DNA from: Notospermus geniculatus
Lineage: Eukaryota > Nemertea > Pilidiophora > Heteronemertea > Lineidae
NCBI GenBank assembly: GCA_002633025.1
Contig: NMRB01000589.1
Span: 197,158 to 261,157, forward strand
Direction: 5' to 3'
DNA length: 64,000 nt
Part shown: piece by piece, positions 1-10,190 of the stretch
Layout of the letters: every line of letters starts with the position of its first letter
Position numbering within the stretch: the stretch's first letter is position 1
The notes under the pieces: generated by a model
Told to the model about the DNA's origin: nothing
The model's database searches: none
What the model saw: the letters and a program-made list of their open reading frames with translations, nothing else
Translations under genes and position numbers: made by a program

Positions 1-491
1 TGTCAAACAGACTTGGCTGGCACAAACATTTTATATACTACAGAACATGTCCAATCTTTCTAATCTCGGGAGCACGCAATGCAACACCCGATGCATGGCG
101 AATGGATGGATTATCACACATTGAAATACCTCCGACATCATTTTGACACTAGGTCCAGGTCCATCACATTCGCAACCTCAAAAGCCATGAAAAGTTCTGC
201 GACCAAATCCTTGCGGAAAAGAACGACAAATCACGAATACCAAATCAGAACGTATTCCCTCATTTAGCTTCTACTACACGGCAGTAGTACTGTCAGCACG
301 CTTCATTTCCATGAAATGTTGCTCTTGCAATTGTTAGAATATGGATTTGTGAAAATCACCCACACATCAGTTACACCTGAGTGGGGATGCCATTCTATCA
401 ACCGCAGTCACTCCCTCTTCAGTCAGTCATTGATGATGACTGCTGTGACTGGGTCAATGCGGACAAATGTTCAACAGAGTCAAGACATGAG
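1..491. other. No gene or element recognised
   Basis: AT-rich, with short ORFs on both strands that lack splice context or recognisable composition. Confidence 0.5.
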
Positions 492-500
492 AGACAGAGC

Positions 501-587
501 TTGGAGGAATTATACTTGTCAAGTACCTAAACCTCCTCCAAGGACAGAGCTTGGAAGGAGGAATAAAACCTGGTTTTATTGCTCCAA
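501..587. mobile_element. Two tandem TTGG...CCAA mini-palindromes with 9-bp repeats
   Basis: Unit 1 (501-541) and unit 2 (551-587) each begin TTGGA and end TCCAA, with inverted arms; unit 2 folds through AATAAAACC/GGTTTTATT. They are separated and flanked by the 9-mer GGACAGAGC: 492-500 (one mismatch), 542-550 (exact) and 588-596 (one mismatch). The same architecture occurs at 49234-49267 and 63711-63745. Confidence 0.65.
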
Positions 588-634
588 GGACAGAGTAAGG
601 TTGACCAGAGAGAGGGACAAAAGCTACAATACCA

Positions 635-804
635 ATAGGAACAGTCAGCCGCGCATATTGCCAACAGATGGCAGCAAAGTCTTAGCGGACCAATGTACAG
701 GAAAATGTACGTGATTGCTACTCGATCGATAATGACTGGGTCCGCTAGATGCATTGAATTGGGCTGTAGTGACACCTAGTGGTCAACTCGCTGACAGCTC
801 CTAT
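635..804 (+). mobile_element. Miniature element, family ATAGGAGC (copy 1)
   Basis: About 170 bp from ATAGGAACAGTCAGCCG to ACAGCTCCTAT, with imperfect terminal inverted repeats. It contains a shared core, ...GATGGCAGCAAAG... then ...GGTCCGCTAGATGCATTG. Related copies are at 19448-19610 (same orientation) and 58985-59155 (reverse). Non-coding. Confidence 0.65.
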
Positions 805-1036
805 TGAATTGGACTGGTTTGGAGAAATTTAATTGTCGGCAGTAAGAGTAAAGGCCCATTTCAAGCCTGAGAATATCGGTAATGTTTTTATAGGCTAAGG
901 CAGTTGACAAGTGGCAGTCAGAGTTTGTTTTGTGCCAGACACTTGGGATTTACTGCCTGACATGTAATGGATTATCTATGTACAGACTTGGAATTGGTGC
1001 CTGACATTATGTCAGGCAGCAACTGCCTGGCTCCAT

Positions 1037-1326
1037 ATTCATAAACATACTTATGTCAAAGTGTGATACAGTAGAACCTCGCTATTGCGGACACCTTTGG
1101 GACTGGGCTCAGCTGTCCGTAATAGTGAGGTGTCCGCAATATTGAAACTCCATCAATAACGGACACCAGTCTTTGGAAAATTTGGGACTGGACAAATCTG
1201 TCCGTAATCGTGAGGTGCCACTGTATTGAGGTGTCCGTTAGGTGAGGTTCTACTTTACTTATCTTTTGTGTTGAACAAAGGATAAGTGTCACACTTTAGA
1301 CTTAAGTACCGGTAGTTTTATGAATA
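1037..1326. mobile_element. Nested pair: foldback element with inner pogo/Tigger-like MITE
   Basis: Outer arms: ATTCATAAACATACTTATG and its imperfect inverse ending TTTTATGAAT. Inside, TA-flanked 1069-1255 begins CAGTAGAACCTCG and ends in the inverse (GAGGTTCTAC), with repeated GGACACC/GGTGTCCG words. That TIR type is characteristic of pogo/Tigger (Tc1/mariner group) elements. Non-coding; one element appears to have inserted into the other. Confidence 0.55.
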
Positions 1327-1327
1327 T

Positions 1328-1657
1328 CATCTGGTGCTCACCAGTCTATCTGGCCTGACGGCCATCTAGCCTGGTTTGAATCCATCACATTTCCCGTTTC
1401 TGAAGGGGTGAGAGCCTCAGCCAATCATCGGGGCGCGAAGGAAAATCGACGTGCCAATCAAAATCCATGTTACAAATTCGAGCATGAAGAGCAAAGAAAG
1501 TATCCAACGGTGATTTGTTTCGCGAGTTCTGATTGGCTTGGAGGTGGGGTCAAGTAGGGGTCAGGTTCATCAATAATTTATGCATTAACAGAAAAGATGA
1601 CATGATTCGGACAAGGCTAAAGACGGAGTCCGTCGATATCCTTGTTTGGACAAGATG
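1328..1657 (+). mobile_element. Non-autonomous DNA transposon with 8-bp TSD (family copy 1)
   Basis: 330 bp from CATCTGGTGCTCACCAG to GGACAAGATG. The perfect 8-bp target duplication ATGAATAT flanks it at 1320-1327 and 1658-1665. The terminal inverted match is short (CATCT/AGATG). Related copies at 34119-34447 and 55091-55367 have their own different 8-bp duplications. Eight-base duplications point to hAT or P type transposition; the termini do not settle which. No coding capacity. Confidence 0.85.
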
Positions 1658-2044
1658 ATGAATATAGGCCCTGGTGCCTGGCAAATTACAGTTTGGTGCC
1701 GGACAATGCCCTTGTTCACCCACTTATTCTCAGGCTTGCCATTTACCCCAAAACCAGATTCCAGGGCGTTCCAGGGCGCATGGGTTCTACGGCACACTTT
1801 ATGTGTGGACGCTTCAACAAAATAGTGTTGAACCCACTGGTCTGTGGGATCCACACTGCAAAGTGCACCAGAAATCAGATGGCGTGAACATGCCTCAAGA
1901 CACGTGCCATGTCCGCTATCAGCAACGTGGCAACTCCAATGCTGAAACCAGGACTACATGTAGGTCCATAGTCCATCGGCATTTTACACATACATGTATG
2001 ATAAAATATGACTGCACAGCAATAAAAAGAAAAGTATGACTTAC

Positions 2045-2167
2045 TTCAGGACAAGAACGAGACCTTTTTGTCAGGAACGGCGGTCGTTCAGGCAGCTTTT
2101 TGATTCGTGTACGAGCAAGATGTTCTTCATGTTCGATCGCTGCTGTGTAGGATGAAGTCACACCCAT
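2045..2167 (-). CDS. Candidate first coding exon, N-myristoylation-type start (partial)
   Basis: Read on the minus strand, an ATG at 2167 in a strong Kozak context (A at -3, G at +4) opens 41 codons beginning MGVTSSYTAAIEHEEH. It ends exactly at a perfect donor GTAAGT (plus-strand positions 2044-2039), phase 0. The frame also stays open upstream to 2308, so the exon could be longer. MG followed by small residues with Ser at position 6 fits N-myristoylation, which suggests a membrane-anchored protein. A TATATA-like box lies upstream near 2242-2249. The next exons should lie to the left; none was recognised with confidence in 1-2040. Family not recognised. Confidence 0.4.
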
Positions 2168-3148
2168 CTTGCCAATGAACACGTGAAACAGATCAGATAG
2201 GGGCTCGTGGAAAGAAATGTGCACGGATTGCCAACACACCGTATATAAACTAAATCTCTCGGAAATACCCTCCTCAAAGCAAAGCAAGTTCTGCTTAATC
2301 GAACGCACTTACAACTAGGCTTCGATCACAGGTATGTTATAAGAGTGCCAACAATGCCTGATAAAGGTCAGCATTTTAATAAAAGTGACATAAATCATTT
2401 TATCACAGACAATAACAAGTGGTTCAGATGGTTCAGTTGGTGGTTTTTTTATTTGATAATGATGATGACACATTATCTTACTATTTCAATGGCATATTAT
2501 GCATTGCGTCTTAGTGTTTTGTTAGACATTCCTCCAGGTGCATGCATAGCCCTTATCATGAAGGGCACATACCGAAATCATAACAATTTCCTGCTGAGCT
2601 GGCCTTGGAATGATCATTCTTTGAAATAACAATCATTCTTGACCACACAATCGACAGAATTAGAAACATGACTAGAGCATGATAGTTATTTCAGGATTCA
2701 GAGATATGGCATGGAGGTGCATACGGGGAAATATTGTCAATATTGACCAAAGGACAGAAGGGTTGACCTTAATGACATCAAGTGAAGGGTCCTCGTTATT
2801 ACATACTTCTGGATGGTGCTTAACCCTATTACCTGGATGTGGGAGAGAACAACAGGAAATTTTATTGAGCTGAGCAAACATGAACTTTGTAGCATAGAAC
2901 AGATGATTCAAAGCTAAGGAAACTGCAATCCTGGACGGTCTCGTGACGAACAGAACTGACTTGGAACCAAAGGACAGCGAACAGGGGAAGAGTGACAGCA
3001 CAGTTGAATTTGCCTTCAAAGCTTCAATTTTCAAAGCATGGTCCTCAAATCTTTTCTCCAGTCTGTAGTGAGGCCATCCTCCTGACAAGGGGCCGCTGCC
3101 AGGGGAGGGGGCAGGGGCAGATGCAAGGGACAGCTTCATCTGAGAGAC
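2168..3148. other. Mostly unassigned; possible promoter region for the minus-strand exon
   Basis: Directly upstream (minus strand) of the candidate first exon at 2045-2167; TATATA-like text at 2242-2249. A minus-strand open frame at 2672-3139 is noted under rejected items. Confidence 0.35.
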
Positions 3149-3155
3149 TTAGTAA

Positions 3156-3400
3156 TACCCCCATCACACTGAGCTAGTTCTCAGTACGTTGTTGAAAATT
3201 TTGCCGAACGGGCTCAAACTGTGTGCGAACGGAGTGGACGTAGTGGCAACGTTTTAGTCTTTTTACGAACTTCGTGGATGGGAAGGGTGCTCCAGTACAT
3301 CGAAGCATTATTTGGCCAAGGGTACACGTTCTAGCCAGTTTTACGATTTTTTTAGGACGGGGCAGGACGTTTTGAGAACGACTTCAGTGTGATGGGGGTA
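3156..3400. mobile_element. 245-bp MITE with TTAGTAA duplication
   Basis: Terminal inverted repeats of about 28 bp begin TACCCCCATCACACTGA. A perfect 7-bp direct repeat TTAGTAA lies at 3149-3155 and 3401-3407. Non-coding. The flanks read continuously once the element is ignored. Confidence 0.8.
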
Positions 3401-4433
3401 TTAGTAAGACCAGTCATGCCAGTTCAGAATAGTGCCGTAGATACAGTACCTCCACTTCCAGTGTTTCCACCAGAGGGTACTAAGGGTACATGTACGATGC
3501 TAGTACCCTCAAAGGAACAGAAAAGGGTCATTTTCTTTAATTTCATGAGGTTTTTGCTGATTTTGAAGAAATTCGTACCCTCAAAAAAATTTTTGGCGGA
3601 GACCCTGACTTCATCACTCTATATAATGCCGTCTGTATCATCAGTTCATCCTGTGGTCGCGCTTGGAAACTACACACATGTCCGTTGTTGTTATGACTTA
3701 TGAGCCATTGATAGATAACACTAGTGTTAAATTTACATATTTTATTCCAGGTAAACATAAAAAGAACAGCATTTTTATGTTCTCATGAATGCAGCAAGTA
3801 TCACGAGTGTTATGATTGGCTGATCCCTATCCAATCATGAAGCTGTGTACCAGGTGCAATTATTGATTAACAGAAGAATAGGAAACACGACAGAATGAAA
3901 ACATTACAAGGAAACGGTGCATTCAGCGCTGAGGTGATATGGACAGTAGCAACAGGACTATCATAATGGTGTTGACTCACACCAGTCTATTGCACCAATC
4001 TAGCAACAGGCCTACTCTTTTCACCGTAACCTTTACCAGCATATATAGGCCTACAAAGACTAAATTCCACAGCAGTGATAGTATGGTAGTTTCACTCCAC
4101 TAATCCTGGCGTATTGTCAAAACGTTACAGTGAGTGCCATCTGGTAGAGAAAGAAGGAACTGAAATCTTCTGCAACACAACAGGCTCAAGAGGACCATTT
4201 TTTTCTAAAAATGCAGATAGGCTTGGCACATCTGCTTGGGCATATACCATTGTTCTTTTGTTGCTGCAGTAAAGGGCACACTCCCTAACAATACACACAT
4301 TAGAGTACAGTCTCTAGCATGTCTTTGCCTACAATGTATTCTAAGTATAGGCCAGCCTACTCATCATAGGCCTATATGATATTGGTGTCTTCTTTGTCTC
4401 GGACTCTTTGATTGGATGGTAGATTTTGGCCCG

Positions 4434-4547
4434 TATTTTAGAATGCTTCTCAACGTAAAGGAGTTCCTCAAGGCTATTGTTCTCAACAGGAGAACAAAAA
4501 TACAATAGCCTTGAGGAACTCCTTTACATTGAGGAGCATTCCAAAAT
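4434..4547. mobile_element. Palindromic MITE nested in the 4433-6653 element
   Basis: Two arms of about 45 bp (TTTTAGAATGCTTCTCAACG... and its near-perfect inverse) surround a 22-bp loop. The corresponding right end of the host element reads straight from TTCTAAAATA into its arm, so this hairpin was probably inserted at the left end. Confidence 0.6.
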
Positions 4548-4777
4548 GGGTCATGCTAATTACCGTCCTCCACCGTCTACTACCGTCTTCCACCCCTTTT
4601 ATACCGTCATCCACCCCAATATTTCTTTAAAACATCTTTTTCTTAATCTTTCTCTCGAAAATTAATGTAAACCGCATCAGAATCGCACTAATCACATCAA
4701 AAAATATTGTTTTTTGTCATCGACCAACACCACGAATCGTCAGTCAGCGCCACCATCGGACGCCCATGGAACCAGGT

Positions 4778-5056
4778 TACCGTATACGCAAATATTTTCA
4801 CAGCTAAAATATTTAGCGGTTGGGGTCCGTAAGTACCTTTTCGCGTGGATAAATATTCGCGGTTGGGGTCTGATGTAAGATTTCAAAAACACTGCATTTT
4901 CAATGGTGCGCGGTGTAATTCAGTGCAAACCACGATGTATTACGGGATCGTCGGCGATTGGAAAATGGTTCGCGTGTAATAGAATTCGCGGGGGTATTGA
5001 CCAGTTTGCGATTTTCGCGGTAATTTTTATTCACGAAAATATTTGCATATACGGTA
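4778..5056. mobile_element. TA-flanked MITE with CCGTATACGCAAATATTTTC termini
   Basis: Inverted termini CCGTATACGCAAATATTTTC (left) and GAAAATATTTGCATATACGG (right) are flanked by TA on both sides, as for Tc1/mariner-type insertions. About 275 bp, AT-rich, non-coding. It splits the left arm of the surrounding inverted-repeat element. Confidence 0.75.
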
Positions 5057-6653
5057 GATGACAACATAGTTCCAGAACCCACCGTTAGGTGGCTCCCTGG
5101 GTGTCCGACGATGGCAAAACCGGAATTTAAGGTCTGCTTAGGTACTCCGTGACGTCAATATGACGTATGGCTGATAATATATTGAGGCCAGTTTTGGCTG
5201 TTATAAATTACAGCGGGAGGTAGGTTTTACACGTGATCACTATTTACAGCGGGAAATCTAACATACTCAAGCGACAAATGCAGTGTGACCTGTTTCTATT
5301 TATAGCGCACTATACTGTAGGACGAGCAACCACACTTCACAGGTAGCTTGCTACTTTCAAGCAACCCAGATTGTCACTGAACTGAACAGGCACTTTCACA
5401 CTGACAGATGCCTTAATACCGTTCTCAATTTCATTGCCCTATTGAATTTATTGAGGTTGTGGAAAAATGGTGTTCAAATATTCGAAAGATCACTTTCACT
5501 GTAGTACAGCAAATCTAATGCCAAACTTTACACTGAAGAAATTGCCATGCCATTTTGAGAAACATTATTAGGAAGTACATGTAAGACCTAAAAAAAGTGT
5601 TAGAGTCTACACCTGTCTCCCCTACGTGACCACATACCGCATGCTCCTTCCAATTTTTGCGGGAAAAGGGCGTCATTTTCGGCAGCACTGTTCGGGAAAA
5701 AATTCCCGAAAAACACATAAAATAGGGGTACTTTGAATGACTTTTCTTCCGAATAATTCTTTAAAAGGGGATCAAAAGGTTCTATTCCCGAAAAAAATAA
5801 TAAAAAGGGGTATGAAAGTCCTATTCTCAGTCGTCCATGGAAGAATAATTCCTCCGTCCATGCTCACTGCAGTCCCAGCGACGAGTTATCCCTAGTCCGT
5901 GCACAGGGACTTGAGGCGTGCACAGCAGGGGTGGTGGGTGTTTCCGAGGTCCAAAAGCACCCCCACGGACAGTGCCCTGCCCCCCGGGGCCCTCCCATTA
6001 GGGGGTCTGATTGGATGAAAAAGCCCACCCACCAGCGCAGAAAGGGGTGGAAAATTTCCCTTGCTTCCTTCCAGAAGGGGGTTGTCCTTTTAAACTCAGG
6101 AAAAGGCATGTGTGCCATAGAATTAAGGAGTGAGGGGGCCGGGAGTGCTGGCGATTGAGGGTCCGGTAGGAAGCTTGGGCTTAGTCTTCCAACTTTTAGA
6201 AAGCTGTTTAAAACTCTAGCTACAGTACGTTGGATGGATACCAGGTAGCAGCACCTGCTGACTAGACCATGCACACTCAGAATCCCTCCAAGTCCAAAAT
6301 GTAAACAAAGAACATGTGTTTTTAGTCTAAAAATAGGTTAGGTCACCCTCCCACTTGAGAAGGAACAGCCATATAGTGACGTCACGAAGTACCTAAGCAG
6401 ACCTTAAATTCCGGTTTTGCCCGACGATGGCGCTGACTGAAGAAAAAACAGAATTTGCGATGTGGTTAGCGATTCTGATGCGGTTTACATTAATTTTTGT
6501 GAGAAAGTTTTAAATAAAAAGATGTTTTAAAGAAATATTGGGGTGGATGACGATATAAACATGATAAAAGGGGTGGTGGACGGTAGGCCTAGATAGAAGA
6601 CGGTGGAGGACGGTATACTAGCATGGGCATGGCATGACCGTTCTAAAATATAA

Positions 6654-7640
6654 TAATATATGGGCCTTTGACTTTGTGTTCTGGTTTCAGGGAATCATGT
6701 TGGTGATAAGGCCAAGCACCAGCAGTGGCAGTGGTGAGAATGACTCGCCTGGAGACTGTGATTTCAGAGAACGGCATGGAGATGACACACGACACATGGA
6801 TGATGAATGATGCACTGCAGCGACACGTGCATGCGTGATGAACATCAACAATAACCAGATAACATGATGATGAATGAACTGCTTCATTCAGAGAGTAAAC
6901 GTTTTCACGATTACATGACTCAGTGGCCATGACAAACATACAAACCTGTACTCTATCATTCATTTCACATTTTAAAATAACTGTAACATGAAGTGCTTGC
7001 CTGCTTTTTCGGCAAATTTGGATAAAATTACGACAAAATAAAATTTCAAGTCGCCACCAATATAGTGCTGCCGCCTTTCGCCCTGTATTGTTATCAGGAC
7101 GATGTAGTTGTCGCTGATGTTATACCAGATGTTACGCTTTGATTAGAAATAATTCTTTTGGGTCGATTCGGCTTATCTTATTCTTGCATTCCGTTTTAAC
7201 ATGAAATATGAAAGCATTTAAAATTTGTGTATGAACCAGGAGTGGAAGTACATGTATGCTCTACGAAGGATGTGGTGCCACCTGGCGTTAATGCAACAAA
7301 CGAATGCAGGACCTTACTCCCTGATCCTGATGAGTCGTTTTCTCGTTGATAATCCTACTAATAGATGTAGCAGTATGCCTTTTGCTGGCATTCAAATCAA
7401 GAATGCCCACTGCTGTTTTTCCATGATGATGAACTCGTCACGAATTCACTATTGCCCGCCGTTAGTCGGTTACCATGACAACGCTGGTTTATTGTGGACT
7501 TGCGACTTTTTTTACAACGCTGTTGCTGGTCTTCCTGCTGTTGAAGCCTGACAAGCTGCTTCACGCGTTCCGGCTCACTTGTCTGGTCTGTGCAAAGGAC
7601 GACTGACCACAAAACACAGCGGAACGAAAGGTCGACGCCC
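6654..7640. other. No gene recognised
   Basis: Unique sequence between the composite element and the minisatellite. ORFs up to 108 codons overlap on both strands without splice or composition support. Confidence 0.5.
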
Positions 7641-7682
7641 AACTTTAACACCTTTAACAACTTTAACAACTTTAACGCCTGG
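7641..7682 (+). repeat. AACTTTAAC-type minisatellite
   Basis: About four 9-bp units (CAACTTTAA/CACCTTTAA) in tandem. Confidence 0.75.
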
Positions 7683-7785
7683 AATGCTCTATCCTCCCTT
7701 GAAGGGGCGCTCCATACGGGAGTTTTTCGCGGCGGGAGTTGGCTCTCTATATGAGCAACTCAACCATTGGGGAACTAAAAAAAGT

Positions 7786-8072
7786 TAAGTTTGGGTTTAC
7801 AGTCTGATATCAACAACGGTAGAGGTGTCATCCGACTTGACACTTTAACCCCAGTCTATCCTGAAACCTTTCACTGAGTACAGAACTCAGATGAGCTACT
7901 CATTCAGCGCTACAATCCGAGCATTTCCGACCGGTACCCATTTATTGGAGAGAGGCCAGTGAGGCAAAGAGACTTGCCCAAAGTCTCACGCCCAGTGGGA
8001 CTCGAACCCGAGACCCTCTGAGCGCTAGTCGGAGGCCCGAACCATTACACCACCGTGGCTCTCGTTCCACCG
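7786..8072 (-). mobile_element. tRNA-derived SINE
   Basis: On the minus strand the 5' head is tRNA-like: box A TGGTGTAATGG (plus 8042-8052) and box B GGGTTCGAGTCCC (plus 7997-8009), with internal promoter spacing. It is followed by a body containing GGCAAGTCTCTTTGCC and AATAAATGGGTACC. From memory, such body words recur in tRNA-SINEs of many invertebrates. The 3' limit is uncertain and is set near an A/T run at about 7777-7785. It lies immediately left of the duplication breakpoint. Confidence 0.7.
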
Positions 8073-8866
8073 TGTCATTGGTCTCAACGTTGCCCGTAGA
8101 GAACCAACTCAAAGGTCTCACGTGAGGAACGGGTTCGTTAACGGGCGGTGCTGTCCTCGCTGGTACTTTCTCCGCTCTTCACATCCGTGTTGATCAACCG
8201 CCCTGTTATCGGACGAAGGGCATGTTGTTTGCCGAGACCGACATGATCCGCGACAGATCAAATTCATCAAACTGCCATCATCTGAACCTTAGTCATGATC
8301 GGCACGATCTGCATCTCCCGCTTAATGGGATTAAACCAGTGGTTTCCCTGATGAAATGCGATGTGGATGCGGGTAGTTCCAGCTGCTCCTATCTCAACCA
8401 CCCCTTGGTGCTGACGCTCGGTCCCGCGGGACGCGAGTTGTTGCATCGTGACCTCATCAGGGGATCTGCTCAGCCTGGAGCGATAAGTTGCCATGATTCT
8501 TGGCGTTAACGACAAGATCAACAAACGCCAAGGGACGATGACTCCGCCCTTGAGATGGCCGGTAGTGAGCGGGATTTGGGCACGGAAGATCTCCTTTCAG
8601 TTGGGCTGTTAAAACATGTGACTCCGCTCAGTATGTTCTCGGATGGTATGAAACATTAGTTGCGCAGCGGCCCGACTCCGACTTCAAGTATACGAGAATG
8701 AATTGCAGTCCGCTATGGACATCCTTGATAAAAACGATTTGATAGAAGTTTTCAATTCGTCAAACACCATAAATTGAAGGCAGAAAAATTTGGCCTTATA
8801 AATCGGAAGTGCGGATAAATAATGAATATTGAAGTCGTAATCCTAGTCGGCGTTACGACTTCAAAC

Positions 8867-10045
8867 GGTTTATTCCCATATCGCCTTTTCCCAATTCGCC
8901 TTATTCCCATTTCGCCTTCATTTTCCCATTTCGCCTTTTTCCCATATCGCCTTATTCCCATTTTGCCTTTTCCTGTTACGCCTTTTCCCATTTCGCCTTA
9001 TTCCCGTTTCACCTTATTCCCATTTCGCCTTTTCCCATATCGCCTTATTCCCATTTCGCCTTTTCCTGTTCTGCCATTTCCCAATTCGCCTTATGGTAAT
9101 CGAGTCTTGCACCCCTATCAAAGAGTGGACTAGTCTAGGCCTAAATAAAAATCCAACAAAGTAAAACTAGGCCTACATGTACGTTTTAGTGATTTTGTTG
9201 TTGATTAGTGATCAAAGAGTGGACTAGGCCTAGTCCAGGCCTAAATAAAAATCAAACGAAGTAAAAGTAGGCCTACTTTTTAGTGATTTTTTGTTGATTA
9301 GTGATTTTTGTGGACTATTCTAGAACTTCAATTTGTGTGCTCTGATGATAGTACATGTAGGCTATCACATCATTTTCATTCAGTATGGACTATCTTGAGA
9401 ACAATTTTTGGGCATTTAAACTATTAAGAACTAAACTGCTTTTAAATTGTTGACATTTTCGTTCATTCAGTTGTACATTCAAACTATTTTGAGAACTTCT
9501 TTTTGTGTGCATGAATCAACTATGGACCACCCTGTTTTGATATTCTCACTTCGTGTGCTTTAATTTGTTCATATTGTCATTTATTTTGAACTGTATATGA
9601 GATGCATGAATTAAACACTTAAAAAAGATATGTTCTCTCTTCTTTAGCCCATTTGTGGCCCCTTCCAAATAGCGGCAAGACACCCTTCATCCATAATTAA
9701 GAGAGCTGATTAAATCCTTAACCCTCAACAAGAATTTTTTAAAAATCCACTGAAAACCCCACAAAAACCCCGCTTGGGTTAGTCCATTTTCAAAAAGGTA
9801 AAATCTGGATAATTCCTAATAAGGCGAATTGGGAAATAGCAGGACGGGAAAAGGCGAAATGGGAATAAGGCGATACAGGAAAAGGCGAAATGGGAATAAG
9901 GCGAAACGGGAATAAGGTGAAATGGGAAAAGGCGAAACAGGAAAAGGCGAAATGGGAATAAGGCGATATGGGAAAAAGGCAAAATGGGAAAAAGAAGGCG
10001 AATTGGGAAAAGGCAAAATGGGAAAAGGCGATATGGGAAGACACC
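8867..10045. mobile_element. Foldback transposon with arms made of tandem 13-14 bp repeats
   Basis: The left arm (8871-9092) is an array of TTCCCATTTCGCCTT-type units. The right arm (about 9815-10040) is the same array inverted (AAGGCGAAATGGGAA). A perfect 8-bp duplication CTTCAAAC flanks the element (8859-8866, 10046-10053), and copy B shows the empty site (ACTTCAAACACGAC, near 27430). The 0.7-kb middle is AT-rich and includes a roughly 97-bp tandem duplication starting near 9118 and 9213 (CAAAGAGTGGACTA). No coding; the repetitive ORFs over the arms are artefacts of the array. Confidence 0.85.
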
Positions 10046-10065
10046 CTTCAAACACGACTATAATA

Positions 10066-10190
10066 GGGAGTTTTCGCTAAGCCCCCGAAACGCCAACGTG
10101 AACGCCAAACCCATTGTTCGATGTCACGAAGAGAGCACCGAACAAAAGGACAGACGTTCGCGTTGGCGTTTCGGGGGCTTTGCGAAAACT
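10066..10190. mobile_element. 125-bp palindromic MITE with 8-bp TSD
   Basis: Inverted arms GAGTTTTCGC(T/A)AAGCCCCCGA... cover most of the element. The 8-bp duplication CTATAATA lies at 10058-10065 and 10191-10198. Copy B has CTATAATA once (near 27440). It is inserted only 20 bp from the preceding foldback transposon. Confidence 0.85.

Larger units (their letters stand above)
4433..6653. mobile_element. Composite 2.2-kb element with long inverted arms and nested insertions
   Basis: The outer ends are TATTTTAGAATG (4434) and the inverse CGTTCTAAAATA (near 6652). The left arm at 4549-4775 and 5095-5150 is inverted at 6350-6630; shared words include ACCGTCCTCCACCGTC, CCAATATTTCTTTAAAACAT and ACCGGAATTTAAGGTCTGC. 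The left arm is interrupted by a palindrome (4434-4547) and a MITE (4778-5056). The middle (5150-6350) holds no recognisable gene; G/C-rich text at 5920-6170 has small overlapping ORFs on both strands. Confidence 0.6.

Noticed and set aside
2672-3139. 155-codon minus-strand ORF (contains LEKRFEDHALKIEALKANS)
   Set aside because: Part could be an exon, with an acceptor-like TTGTCAG, but no donor or family supports it and the rest has poor composition.
8222-8524. ORFs on both strands near the start of copy A (also 26752-27087)
   Set aside because: Open on both strands, no family recognised; the three-base indel between copies keeps frame but could be chance.
8822-10055. ORFs full of FPFRLIPISPF-type repeats
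   Set aside because: Translation of the tandem-repeat arms of the foldback element in all frames, not a protein.
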